DNA from: Fodinibacter sp963707895
GTDB lineage: Bacteria; Actinomycetota; Actinomycetes; Actinomycetales; Dermatophilaceae
Direction of reading: 5' to 3'
Length of the DNA: 64,000 nt
Assembly (NCBI GenBank): GCA_963707895.1
Contig: CAVPRS010000005.1
Span: 62,001 to 126,000 of the forward strand
The translations under genes and the position numbers were made by a program. Of this stretch, positions 14,942-23,091 are shown one piece after another (the stretch's first letter is position 1; the number at the start of each line of letters is the position of its first letter). The notes under the pieces are model-generated. The model had not been told where the DNA came from and ran no database searches. It was given only the letters and a program-made list of their open reading frames with translations.

Positions 14942-17900
14942 AGCCGCCTCCCCTCCGCGTAGGCGGGGCAGGAGTCCTTGACCTGGCAGGTGCCGCACTG
15001 GGAGCCCGGGGTGGCGGCGAAGACGGCGCCGGCCATGCCCTCGGCGACCTCCTCGACGAGGTCACGGGCCCAGGAGGGCTCGTCGTCGGTGTCGAGCGGC
15101 GGCTGGAGCTGCAAAGTGGTGCTCTTGGCCGCCGCCGCCCGCCCGAGCTGCAACAGGGCCGCCCCGCCACTGCGCTCGCCGTGCTCGGCGAACGCACCCC
15201 CCTCGACGGCGAGCTGGTAGGCGCCCAGCTGCCCGTGCCGGCGCACCTCGTCGAGCGTCGGCTTGCTCGCGCCGGTCTTGAGGTCGACCACCCGCAGCCG
15301 ACCGTCGGCCGAGACCTCGACCCGGTCGACCTGCCCGGTGACGACCGCACGACCCAGGGCCACCCTGATCCGTTGCTCCGACGCGGCCCGGCGCCACCCC
15401 GCCGCGCCGGCCTCCCCGAGGTACCGGGCGAGCCGGTTGGTCATCGCCGTGGCCCGCCCGAGGTCGCGGCGGCTGAGCCACCCGGGCGCCAGCCCGAGGC
15501 GGCCCCAGCGGGCCTCGAGGGCGGCGGCGTAGGTGGCGGCGTCGGTGTCGCCGAGGTCGTGCGCGACCTCGTGCACCAGGATGCCGATGTCCTGGGCACC
15601 CATCGACGGGCCGTCGCCCCCGGCAGCCCGAAGGACCCACTGCAGGCGGCAGCGCCCGTAGTGGTCGATCGTCGAGGGCGAGACCGACACCGGGACCCCC
15701 GCACGGCGGCGCGGCCGGTCGTCGGTGACGTCGCGCAGGGCCCACCACTGGGCCGGGTCGGCGCCGGGGACGCGGTGCCCGGCGAGGGTGGCGAGTGCGG
15801 TGACGGCCGCCCCGCGCGTGGCCGGGTCGGGACCCGCCAGCTCACGACGGAGCTCGGCCACCAGGCCCGGCAGGGTCAGCGGCCGGGCGACGTCGGTGAA
15901 GGGGCGCGCCGACGCCAGGGGGTCGACGACGTCGAGGAAGGCCGAGGGCTGCTCGTCCTCGCTGCGCACCGCCGTGACCACCAGCCGCCGGCGGGCCCTG
16001 GTGACGGCCACGAGGAACAGGCGGGTCTCGTCGTGGCGCACCTGGGTGCGGGCCGCGCGCGGGTCGCCGGCGCGACCGGTGACGAGGTCGACGAGGTCGG
16101 TGGAGCCGAGCAGCGAGCCGCGCAGCCGCAGGTCGGGCCAGACCCCCTCCTGCACGCCGGCCACCACCACGAGGTCCCACTCGAGACCCGCGGATGCCGC
16201 GGGGGTGACCAGGGCGACCGACTCGCCCGACGGGGCTCGCGCGACCAGCGTGTCGCCGGCGACGTGCTGGCCGAGCACGTGGTCGAGGAAGTCGGCGGGC
16301 GAGGCGCCGGGCAGCCGGTCGACGAACCGGGCGGCGGCGTCGAACAGGCCCAGCACCGCGTCGAGGTCGCGGTCGGCGCGGCCGCCACCAGGACCCCCGC
16401 CGAGCGCCGCGTCGCGCCACGGACCGGCGAGCCCGCTCGCGCTCCACATCCGCCAGAGCACCACCTCGACGCCCTCGCCGTCGCGCAGTGCGTCGACGGC
16501 GGCGGCGAGCACCCGGTGCACCCGGCGGGCCGACGCCGCCTCGGGCCCGATGCGGCCGAGCGGGAAGGGCTGCAGCACCGCCTCCGCGAGGAGCACGTCG
16601 CTGGGCCGGCCCCCGCCGTCGTCGAGCTCGAGGCGCCGCAGGGAGCGGCGCAGCCGGCGCAGCTGCACGGCATCCGCGCCGCCGACCGGCGAGGTGAGCA
16701 CGTCGACGACGTCGGCAGGGTCGAGCTGATCGGCACCGGCGACGACGTCGAGGGCGCAGTGCAGCAGGGTGAGGAACGGACGGACCGCGGCCTCGTCGCG
16801 CACCGGGAGGTCGGCGGTGGCGGTGTCGACCGGCACTCCCGCGCCCCGCAGCACCCGGCGCAGCGTCGCCGTGCGGGCACCGCCGCGCACGACGACCGCC
16901 ATCCGCGACCACGGGACGCCGTCGAGGAGGTGCGCGGCGCGCAGCCGCCCCGCGACGTAGCCGGCCTCCTGCGCGACCGTGCGGAGCAGGTGGGCCTCGA
17001 CCTCGCCGTCGTGCGCGGACGGGCTCACCTGACGATGTCCTGCGCCGCCCACGACGCCGATGTGGGCTGCCACCCGAGCCGCTGCGGTGAGCACCTCGCC
17101 ACCGCACCGGTGCGAGGTGTCGAGCACCCGGGTGGGCGCGTCGGGCCAGGCGGTGACGAACAGCCGCGGGTCGGCGCCGCGGAAGGTCTGGGTGGCGGCG
17201 TCGGGGTCGCCGAGGAGGACCAGGTCGACCCCGCCGCGGCCGAGGACCACCTGCAGCAGCCGCACCGCCGCCGGGGTGAGCTCCTGGGCGTCGTCGACGA
17301 CGACGAGCCGCAGCCCGGCGCGCAGCCGGTCGAGCGCCTCGGGGTCGGCCTCGAGGTGGTCGGCCGCGGCGCCGAGGATCCAGGCCGGGTCGAAGGCCCC
17401 GGGCGCCGACAGGGCCGTCACCTCGTCGTACTCGCGCAGCACGTCGGCTGCGGCGACCCACTCGGGCCGGTCGTGCCGCACTCCCAGACCGCGCAGGTCG
17501 TCGGGGTCGAGGCCCAGCTCGACGGCCCGCATCAGCAGGTCGCGCAGCTCGCCGCGGAAGGTGCGGGTGGGCAGCGCGAGGTGCAGCGACTCGGGCCAGG
17601 GCGGTGGCGGTGAGTCGCCGGCGGCGTGACCGGCGAGCAGCTCGCCGAGGATGACGTCCTGCTCGGGTCCGCTCAGCAGCCGGGGCGCCGGGTCGCCGAC
17701 GAGGGCCGCCGCCTCGCGCAGGATGGCGAACCCGAGGCTCTGGTGCGTGCGGGCCAGTGGCGTGGTCGTGGTGCCACCGAGCCGCGCCGTGACGGCGTCG
17801 CGAAGCCGGGCCGCCGCGAGCCGCGTGGGAGCGAGCAGCAGGCACTGCTCAGCGCCGGCCCCGCCCGCCTCGACCCGCTGGGCCACGACCTCGACGGCCA

Positions 17901-18033
17901 GGGTGCTCAGACCCGTGCCCGGCCCGCCGAGCACCCGCAGCACCGGGCCGGAGTGGGCGAGCACCGCCCGCTGGCTCGCGTCGAGCGCCGGGGCAGCGGC
18001 TGCACCGATGACGGGACGACGAAGGACGAGCAC
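14938..18033 (-). CDS. adnA: AdnA, motor-nuclease subunit with degenerate Walker motifs
   Basis: A 1031-residue protein. The Walker A loop reads GGPGTGLST: the ATP-binding lysine is Leu42. Motif II is VVDDAQE (Asp for the catalytic Glu). Later motifs persist: QTFRGADPR, SHRCGGEV, AGLEWDLVVVAG, LVAVTRARRRL. The C-terminal nuclease is complete: GILVHEVAH, VVDLKTGASK, and four cysteines (GRCRLQ; QCGTCQVKDSC) for an iron-sulphur cluster as in AddB/Cas4 nucleases. So this subunit probably cuts one strand but contributes little or no ATPase. GTG start with no clear ribosome binding site; first gene of the adnAB operon. Confidence 0.93.
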   Translation of the reverse strand: MLVLRRPVIGAAAAPALDASQRAVLAHSGPVLRVLGGPGTGLSTLAVEVVAQRVEAGGAGAEQCLLLAPTRLAAARLRDAVTARLGGTTTTPLARTHQSLGFAILREAAALVGDPAPRLLSGPEQDVILGELLAGHAAGDSPPPPWPESLHLALPTRTFRGELRDLLMRAVELGLDPDDLRGLGVRHDRPEWVAAADVLREYDEVTALSAPGAFDPAWILGAAADHLEADPEALDRLRAGLRLVVVDDAQELTPAAVRLLQVVLGRGGVDLVLLGDPDAATQTFRGADPRLFVTAWPDAPTRVLDTSHRCGGEVLTAAARVAAHIGVVGGAGHRQVSPSAHDGEVEAHLLRTVAQEAGYVAGRLRAAHLLDGVPWSRMAVVVRGGARTATLRRVLRGAGVPVDTATADLPVRDEAAVRPFLTLLHCALDVVAGADQLDPADVVDVLTSPVGGADAVQLRRLRRSLRRLELDDGGGRPSDVLLAEAVLQPFPLGRIGPEAASARRVHRVLAAAVDALRDGEGVEVVLWRMWSASGLAGPWRDAALGGGPGGGRADRDLDAVLGLFDAAARFVDRLPGASPADFLDHVLGQHVAGDTLVARAPSGESVALVTPAASAGLEWDLVVVAGVQEGVWPDLRLRGSLLGSTDLVDLVTGRAGDPRAARTQVRHDETRLFLVAVTRARRRLVVTAVRSEDEQPSAFLDVVDPLASARPFTDVARPLTLPGLVAELRRELAGPDPATRGAAVTALATLAGHRVPGADPAQWWALRDVTDDRPRRRAGVPVSVSPSTIDHYGRCRLQWVLRAAGGDGPSMGAQDIGILVHEVAHDLGDTDAATYAAALEARWGRLGLAPGWLSRRDLGRATAMTNRLARYLGEAGAAGWRRAASEQRIRVALGRAVVTGQVDRVEVSADGRLRVVDLKTGASKPTLDEVRRHGQLGAYQLAVEGGAFAEHGERSGGAALLQLGRAAAAKSTTLQLQPPLDTDDEPSWARDLVEEVAEGMAGAVFAATPGSQCGTCQVKDSCPAYAEGRRL

Positions 18034-18140
18034 CTCGGGATTCCACCACGCTCGACCGACACCCGCCCGCCCGACCGCGGCCGTTGACCATCAGGCCGGG
18101 GCGGCTCCAGACTCGTCCCACGCGGTGAGAGGGGGACGGC

Positions 18141-19178
18141 ATGGCGCAGAACGCGGCACCCGCGGACGCGTGGGACGCCTTCGGGCCCGCTTACGACGGG
18201 TGGCAGCTCGTGCAACGACTGGTCGTGGGCGAGCGCAGCGGCCTGCTCGCCGCGCTGTGCGCCGGCCCGGGCACGGCGGCCGAGATCGCCGAGCGCGCCG
18301 ACGCAGACCCGCGCCTCACCCTCGAGTGGCTGTGCGTCATGACCGTCGGCGGCCTCAGCGAGCACCGCGACGGTGTCTTCGCCCCGTGCACGGGCCTGTC
18401 CGAGCTGCACGACGTGCCCGGGGTCGACTCGCCGATGGGCATCATCTCGGACGCCCTGGACCGCCTGCCGGCCCTGGTCGACGCCCTCAGCACAGCGGTG
18501 CGCACCGGGTCAGGCGTAGCCCCGGACGTCTACGGGTCTGCCCCCACCCGTCTGCAGAACCTGTTCTCGACGATGGAGACCGCACCGCACCTCGTGCCCG
18601 ACCTGCTCACCCCGGTCGACGGCCTCGTCGAGCGGCTCGAGGACGGCTGCCGGGTGCTCGAGGTCGGCTGCGGCTCGGGCTGGGCGCTGGAGACGCTGGC
18701 AGACGCATTCCCCGCGCCCACGTTCACTGGCTTCGACCTCGACGAGCTGGCGCTCACGATGGCCGGCAAGCGCCTCGACAGGTTCGGCGACCGGGTGGTG
18801 ACCCGGGCCCGCGACGTGATGGACCTCGACCCCGCCTCGGCCGACGTCGTCCTCGCCATGGACGTGGTCCACGACCTCCCCGACCCGCTCGGCGCGCTGG
18901 TCGTGGTGCGCCGAGCACTGGCCGCGGACGGCATCCTCGTCGTCGTGGAGGCCGACGCCACCGGGGACTTCGAGGTCGACCGGCACGGACCGCTCGGCTG
19001 GCAGTACAGCCCGAGCTTCTCCCGATGCATCCCGCTGAGCCAGTACGCGGGCGGCGAGGGGCTCGGCGCGATGTGGGGCCGCGCGGCTGCGCTGGACCTG
19101 CTGCACCGGGCCGGGTTCGGACGCGTGGACACGCACGGCACCCCCGTGCACTCGGCGGTCTTCGCCTGTCGCGTCTGA
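18141..19178 (+). CDS. class I SAM-dependent methyltransferase with winged-helix N-terminus
   Basis: A 345-residue protein. Residues about 20-100 form a winged-helix region of the Rv2258c/O-methyltransferase type; residues about 165-300 are the SAM-binding domain with motif I VLEVGCGSGWALE and GFDLDELAL. It has no counterpart that I recall in the mycobacterial cluster and separates adnA from moeZ, so it looks like an insertion into the conserved order. Substrate unknown. ATG 18141 is preceded by GAGAGGGGGA. Confidence 0.83.
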   Translation: MAQNAAPADAWDAFGPAYDGWQLVQRLVVGERSGLLAALCAGPGTAAEIAERADADPRLTLEWLCVMTVGGLSEHRDGVFAPCTGLSELHDVPGVDSPMGIISDALDRLPALVDALSTAVRTGSGVAPDVYGSAPTRLQNLFSTMETAPHLVPDLLTPVDGLVERLEDGCRVLEVGCGSGWALETLADAFPAPTFTGFDLDELALTMAGKRLDRFGDRVVTRARDVMDLDPASADVVLAMDVVHDLPDPLGALVVVRRALAADGILVVVEADATGDFEVDRHGPLGWQYSPSFSRCIPLSQYAGGEGLGAMWGRAAALDLLHRAGFGRVDTHGTPVHSAVFACRV

Positions 19179-19180
19179 GG

Positions 19181-20383
19181 TCAGTAGGTCGGGAGCTCCG
19201 GCTCGATCTCGGCGACCCAGGCCACGATGCCGCCCTCGACGTTCACCGCGTCGATCCCGCGCTCCCGCAGCAGGTCGACGGCCTCCCCCGAGCGCACGCC
19301 CGTCTTGCAGTAGACGTAGACCCGCGCGTCCGGAGCCAGCCCCGGGACGGCGGCGCCCCCGCGGACCTGGTCCATCGTCAGCCACAGCCCGCCGGGCAGC
19401 GCCACGATCGCGCGCTCCCCCTCCTCGCGGACGTCGAGCAGCACGGCACGCTCCCCGTCGAGCTCGCCCGACCCGACCAGCTCGTGCAGCCCGGCCACGT
19501 CGATCGTCGGTCGGCCGCGCAGCACCGGACGCGCTCCCCCGCCGTCGCCCGGCACGGCATCCGGCACACCGGTCGCCCAGCCGAGCGGGCGGGTGGCGTC
19601 GGCACCCGAGCCGCAGACCCGGCATCCGGGGTCGGCGGCGACGGGTACGGCATCCCAGGTCTGGCGCAGCGCGTCGTGCACGAGCAGGCGGCCGACGAGC
19701 GGCTCGCCGATGCCGGCGACCAGCTTGACGGCCTCGGTCGCCATCACGGACCCGATGCTGGCGCACACCGCGCCGAGCACCCCGCCCACGGCGCACGAGG
19801 GCACGGCGTCGGCGGGCGGCTGGTGCGGGAAGACGCAGGCGTAGCAGGGGCCCTCGCCGGCCCACCACACCGAGACCTGGCCGTCGAAGCGGTAGACCGA
19901 GCCCCACACGTGCGGCACCCCGAGCCGGGCGCACGCGTCGCCCACGAGGTAGCGGGTCGGGAAGTTGTCGGCGCCGTCGAGCACGAGGTCGTAGTCGGCC
20001 ACCACGTCGAGCGCGTTGGCCTCGTCGAGTCGCTCGCTGTGCTGGACGACCTGCGTGTCCGGGCTGATGGCGTGCACCGCGTCCGCCGCCGACTCGGTCT
20101 TGGCCCGACCGACGTCGTCGACGCCGTGCACGACCTGGCGCTGCAGGTTGGTCGCGTCGACCACGTCGTCGTCGACCACCCCGATGGTGCCGACCCCGGC
20201 GGCCGCGAGGTAGAGCAGGGCCGGCGACCCGAGGCCACCGGCCCCGACGACGAGCACCCGGGCGGCCCGCAGCCGGCGCTGGCCGTCGCTGCCGAGGTCG
20301 GGCAGCAGGAGGTGGCGGGCGTAGCGGGTGCGCTCCCGAGCCGTGAGCTCGGGGCCGGGCGGCACCAGCGGAGGTCGTGCCAT
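19181..20383 (-). CDS. moeZ: adenylyltransferase/sulfurtransferase MoeZ (MoeB-rhodanese fusion)
   Basis: A 400-residue two-domain enzyme. Residues about 15-250: E1-like adenylation domain with GAGGLGSPALLY, TNLQRQVVH, DGADNFPTRY and zinc pairs CYAC and CRVC. Residues about 290-400: rhodanese domain with persulphide site CKTGVRSGE. It activates and thiolates the C-terminus of small sulphur-carrier proteins (MoaD, CysO, ThiS-like) for molybdopterin and cysteine/thiamine sulphur supply. Placed as Rv3206c is in mycobacteria. Divergent from the TetR gene. Confidence 0.93.
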   Translation of the reverse strand: MARPPLVPPGPELTARERTRYARHLLLPDLGSDGQRRLRAARVLVVGAGGLGSPALLYLAAAGVGTIGVVDDDVVDATNLQRQVVHGVDDVGRAKTESAADAVHAISPDTQVVQHSERLDEANALDVVADYDLVLDGADNFPTRYLVGDACARLGVPHVWGSVYRFDGQVSVWWAGEGPCYACVFPHQPPADAVPSCAVGGVLGAVCASIGSVMATEAVKLVAGIGEPLVGRLLVHDALRQTWDAVPVAADPGCRVCGSGADATRPLGWATGVPDAVPGDGGGARPVLRGRPTIDVAGLHELVGSGELDGERAVLLDVREEGERAIVALPGGLWLTMDQVRGGAAVPGLAPDARVYVYCKTGVRSGEAVDLLRERGIDAVNVEGGIVAWVAEIEPELPTY

Positions 20384-20440
20384 GGCGCGACCCTAACAAC
20401 CGGAGTGTGGCGCGTCCCCGGCGCCGGCGTTACCCGTCCG

Positions 20441-20446
20441 TAGGAT
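20441..20446 (+). promoter_or_regulatory. -10 element TAGGAT for the TetR gene
   Basis: TAGGAT 26 nt upstream of ATG 20473; with the AGAAGGA ribosome site at 20461-20467 this gives a short leader. Confidence 0.45.
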
Positions 20447-20472
20447 GCTGCCTACCCGGCAGAAGGACAGGC

Positions 20473-21093
20473 ATGACCAGCACGCACACCACGCCCCGCG
20501 GCCAGCGGATGCCGCGCAGCGAGCGCCGCGCCCAGCTGCTCGACGCGGCCCAGGCGGTCTTCGTCCAGTCCGGCTACCACGCTGCCGCCATGGACGAGAT
20601 CGCGGACCGCGCAGGGGTGTCCAAGCCGGTGCTCTACCAGCACTTCCCGGGCAAGCTCGACCTCTATCTCGCCCTGCTCGACAAGCACTGCGAGACCCTC
20701 GAGACCCTCGTGCGCCAGGCCCTCGAGGTCGGCGGCGACAACGAGGTGCGGGTGGAGCGCACCGTGGCGGCCTACTTCGAGTTCGTCACCAGCGAGGGTG
20801 CGGCGTTCCGGATGGTGTTCGAGAGCGACCTCACCAGCGTCCCCCAGGTCCGCTCGAGGCTCGACGCCGTCGAGATGAACTGCGCCGAGGCGATCGCCGA
20901 GGTCATCGCCGAGGACACCGGGGCCGACGACGAGCGCGCCCTCCTGCTCGGCTCGGCCCTGGCCGGCATGGCGCAGGTCGCCGCACGGCACTGGCTGGCC
21001 CAGGGCGGCGACGTGCCCGAGCCCGAGGCCGCCGCCATGATCAGCGCGCTCGCCTGGCGGGGGCTCGGTTCGTTCCCCAAGGTGGGTTCCTGA
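20473..21093 (+). CDS. TetR-family regulator (Rv3208-like)
   Basis: A 206-residue regulator. The HTH is at residues about 15-60 (SERRAQLLDAAQAVF, AGVSKPVLYQHFPGK), followed by an all-helical ligand domain ending WRGLGSFPK. M. tuberculosis Rv3208 has the same position before the DUF3107 gene. No target is indicated beyond possible autoregulation and the adjacent small gene. ATG 20473 has AGAAGGA at 20461-20467. Confidence 0.9.
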   Translation: MTSTHTTPRGQRMPRSERRAQLLDAAQAVFVQSGYHAAAMDEIADRAGVSKPVLYQHFPGKLDLYLALLDKHCETLETLVRQALEVGGDNEVRVERTVAAYFEFVTSEGAAFRMVFESDLTSVPQVRSRLDAVEMNCAEAIAEVIAEDTGADDERALLLGSALAGMAQVAARHWLAQGGDVPEPEAAAMISALAWRGLGSFPKVGS

Positions 21094-21158
21094 CCCGTCG
21101 GCCGACGCGGTGTGTTCGCTGTGGGCGGATGCCGGAATGTCGCCCCCCGACCGCGGGT

Positions 21159-21164
21159 TAGCCT
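21159..21164 (+). promoter_or_regulatory. -10 element TAGCCT for the DUF3107 gene
   Basis: TANNNT hexamer 54 nt upstream of GTG 21219, giving a leader of about 45 nt. Confidence 0.35.
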
Positions 21165-21218
21165 GAGCCCGAGCGCGCGGCCGGTCCGCGTCCGAACCCA
21201 TGAAAGGTGTGTGCACCC

Positions 21219-21440
21219 GTGGAGGTCACCATCGGCGTCCAGAACGTCGCCCGCGAGCTGACGCTCGAGACCGACTCCCCCACCTCGGAGGTGTCCGCGG
21301 CCGTCGAGGCAGCCCTCGCCGACGGTGGCGTGCTGCGCCTTGTCGACAACCGTGGCCGCCAGGTGTTCGTCCCGGCAGCCGTCATCGGCTGGGTCCAGGT
21401 CGGCGACTCCGACAAGGGCCGGGTCGGCTTCACCCCCTGA
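21219..21440 (+). CDS. DUF3107 protein
   Basis: A 73-residue conserved actinobacterial protein (Rv3208A-like), beginning VEVTIGVQNVARELTLE and ending GRVGFTP; predicted ubiquitin-like beta-grasp style of short strands around one helix. Function unknown. GTG 21219 is chosen over GTG 21207 because AAAGGTG at 21203-21209 is well spaced for it. It follows the TetR gene in the conserved order. Confidence 0.88.
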   Translation: MEVTIGVQNVARELTLETDSPTSEVSAAVEAALADGGVLRLVDNRGRQVFVPAAVIGWVQVGDSDKGRVGFTP

Positions 21441-21615
21441 GCGGTGTGCCTGCCTCCTCCTTCCGGGGGGTATTTGCGCTGGTCGGCGTCCCACACGGCG
21501 CGCGCGCGGAGCATTACATTCGGTAGCGCACCGGGTCCGACCCGGGGCCGCGCGCAGCGCCCTCGCTCGCGTGAAGACCGTCTGACGGGCCCCCGGGTCC
21601 GGATCGGAGTTGGGA

Positions 21616-21927
21616 ATGACCGAGTTGCTCCCCATGGCGGCCTCGTGCGCGCCGACGGGCACCCTAGGTGGCTGGATCGGCACCATCATCTTCGGCGCCG
21701 TCATCGGCGTCCTCGCCCGGCTCGTGCTTCCGGGCAAGCAGAACATCAGCCTCATCATCACGATCATCCTGGGCGTCCTGGGCGCCCTGATCGGCTACTG
21801 GCTGGCCGGCCTGCTCGGCGTCTGCTCCACCGGCGGGATCGACTGGATCCGCTGGTTCATCTCCATCGCGGTCGCCGCGGTGCTCGTCGTGATCTACGGC
21901 TCGGTCACCGGTCGCAAGCAGGTCTGA
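21616..21927 (+). CDS. GlsB/YeaQ/YmgE-family membrane protein
   Basis: A 103-residue protein with three hydrophobic segments (IGTIIFGAVIGVLARLVLP; SLIITIILGVLGALIGYWL; WFISIAVAAVLVVIYG) and the family pattern GxLARLxLPGKQ. Small stress-associated inner-membrane proteins; role unknown. ATG 21616 with GGAG at 21606-21609. A 26-bp inverted repeat follows. Confidence 0.85.
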   Translation: MTELLPMAASCAPTGTLGGWIGTIIFGAVIGVLARLVLPGKQNISLIITIILGVLGALIGYWLAGLLGVCSTGGIDWIRWFISIAVAAVLVVIYGSVTGRKQV

Positions 21928-21938
21928 CCGGCTGACGC

Positions 21939-22011
21939 CGACTCATTGCGAATCACCCACCTCCGAGGGGGCCGAGAGGCCTCCGGGAGGTGGGTGATTC
22001 GCAATGAGTCG
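21939..22011. terminator. perfect 26-bp inverted repeat (bidirectional terminator)
   Basis: Arms 21939-21964 and 21986-22011 are perfectly complementary (core GCGAATCACCCACCTCC), loop 21 nt. It lies between the convergent YeaQ-type and ferritin-like genes. No U tract. Confidence 0.65.
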
Positions 22012-22031
22012 CAGGACGGCGCACCCCGACG

Positions 22032-22134
22032 GGCTCTGGTCGGTTCGCCCGGGTGGCGGCGATCTGCGGGGGTGGTGGTGCAGTGGTGGCGCCGGACGCG
22101 CAGAACAACGCCGTCCCCGCAGACGACCAGAGCC
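22032..22134. other. non-coding stretch with nested complementarity
   Basis: GGCTCTGGTCG (22032-22042) pairs with CGACCAGAGCC (22124-22134), and TCTGCGGGG inside the loop pairs with CCCCGCAGA, which directly adjoins the right arm. The intervening DNA has no gene. The stretch may fold as RNA or be an element remnant; nothing identifies it. Confidence 0.3.
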
Positions 22135-22243
22135 GGAGCAGCTCGGCGAGGCGATGCCGGGCGCTCACACCAAGCGAAGCGGGGGCCGGGCGAACGGAGG
22201 GCCGGGCGAACGGACGGGCCGGTCGGTCAGGCGGGCCGGTCGG

Positions 22244-22912
22244 TCAGGCGGACAGGCCCAGGCGCTGCATCCGACGGGCGTGGTTGTCGGTGAGCCGGGT
22301 GAACATCTGGCCGACCTCGGCGAGGTCGACGCCGCCACCGACCAGCAGCGCCGACATGGCGTCGCGCTCGACGGCCACGGCCTGCGCCTGCGAGAGGGCC
22401 TCGCCGAGCAGGCGCCGGCCCCACAGCGCCAGCCGCCCGCCGGCGGTGCGGTCGGTCTTGAGGGTGTCGCGCACCACCCCGACGACGTACTCGCTCTCGC
22501 CGGCGTCGTCGAGGGCCCGCGCCATGACCTCACGGGTGTCGTCGTCGACGAACACCGACATCTCGCGGTAGAAGTCCTTGGCGATGCCGTCGCCGACATA
22601 GGCCTTGACCAGCCCCTCGAGCCAGCCCTTGGGCTTCGTGCGCTCGTGGTAGGCGGCGAACGGCACCACGAACGGCGCCATCGCGGCATCCGGGTCGATG
22701 TCGTGCGAGCGCATGTGCTCGACGAGCACGGAGTACTGCACGTACTCGGTGTTGGCCAGCCCCGCCATCGACGACTTCAGCGACAGCGTCGGGGCGAGGT
22801 CGGAGTCGACCGCCATCCGGATGAACGCGGTCAGCTCGCCGTAGGCGAGGACGCCCAGGAGGTCGACCACCGCTGCGTGGTAGGTCGGGTCCTCGATCGA
22901 CGTGTGCTCCAT
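22244..22912 (-). CDS. ferritin-like diiron-fold protein (Rv3210c-like)
   Basis: A 222-residue, almost all-helical protein. Pattern ELTAFIRMAVDSD, SSMAGLANTEYVQY and EYVVGVVRDTL with repeated acidic and His residues fits the ferritin-like domain placed here in actinobacteria (tRNA-hydroxylase-like). Metal binding is inferred. ATG 22912 is supported by a TAGGCT hexamer 8 nt upstream. Divergent from rhlE. Confidence 0.8.
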   Translation of the reverse strand: MEHTSIEDPTYHAAVVDLLGVLAYGELTAFIRMAVDSDLAPTLSLKSSMAGLANTEYVQYSVLVEHMRSHDIDPDAAMAPFVVPFAAYHERTKPKGWLEGLVKAYVGDGIAKDFYREMSVFVDDDTREVMARALDDAGESEYVVGVVRDTLKTDRTAGGRLALWGRRLLGEALSQAQAVAVERDAMSALLVGGGVDLAEVGQMFTRLTDNHARRMQRLGLSA

Positions 22913-22920
22913 GGCTTCGG

Positions 22921-22926
22921 AGCCTA
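22921..22926 (-). promoter_or_regulatory. -10 element TAGGCT, leaderless ferritin-like gene
   Basis: TANNNT hexamer, 8 nt to ATG 22912. Confidence 0.5.
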
Positions 22927-23091
22927 ACGGTAGAGTGAACGGTGTCCCACGGTGCCCGGTCGGCACGATGACACCAGTTCCTTGACGTGGCGAGCGCCCG
23001 GCGTCCCCGACGCAGCCCGCCCCCCGAAGACCTCCGATCGGCCCACAGCCCCTGCGCTGGCGCTCGAGCGCCCGCCGACCGGAAGAGACCC

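Noticed and set aside
14842..17613. A 923-codon open frame on the plus strand opposite adnA
   Set aside because: Composition is an Arg/Gly/Val shadow of the GC-rich coding strand; all AdnA motifs are on the minus strand.
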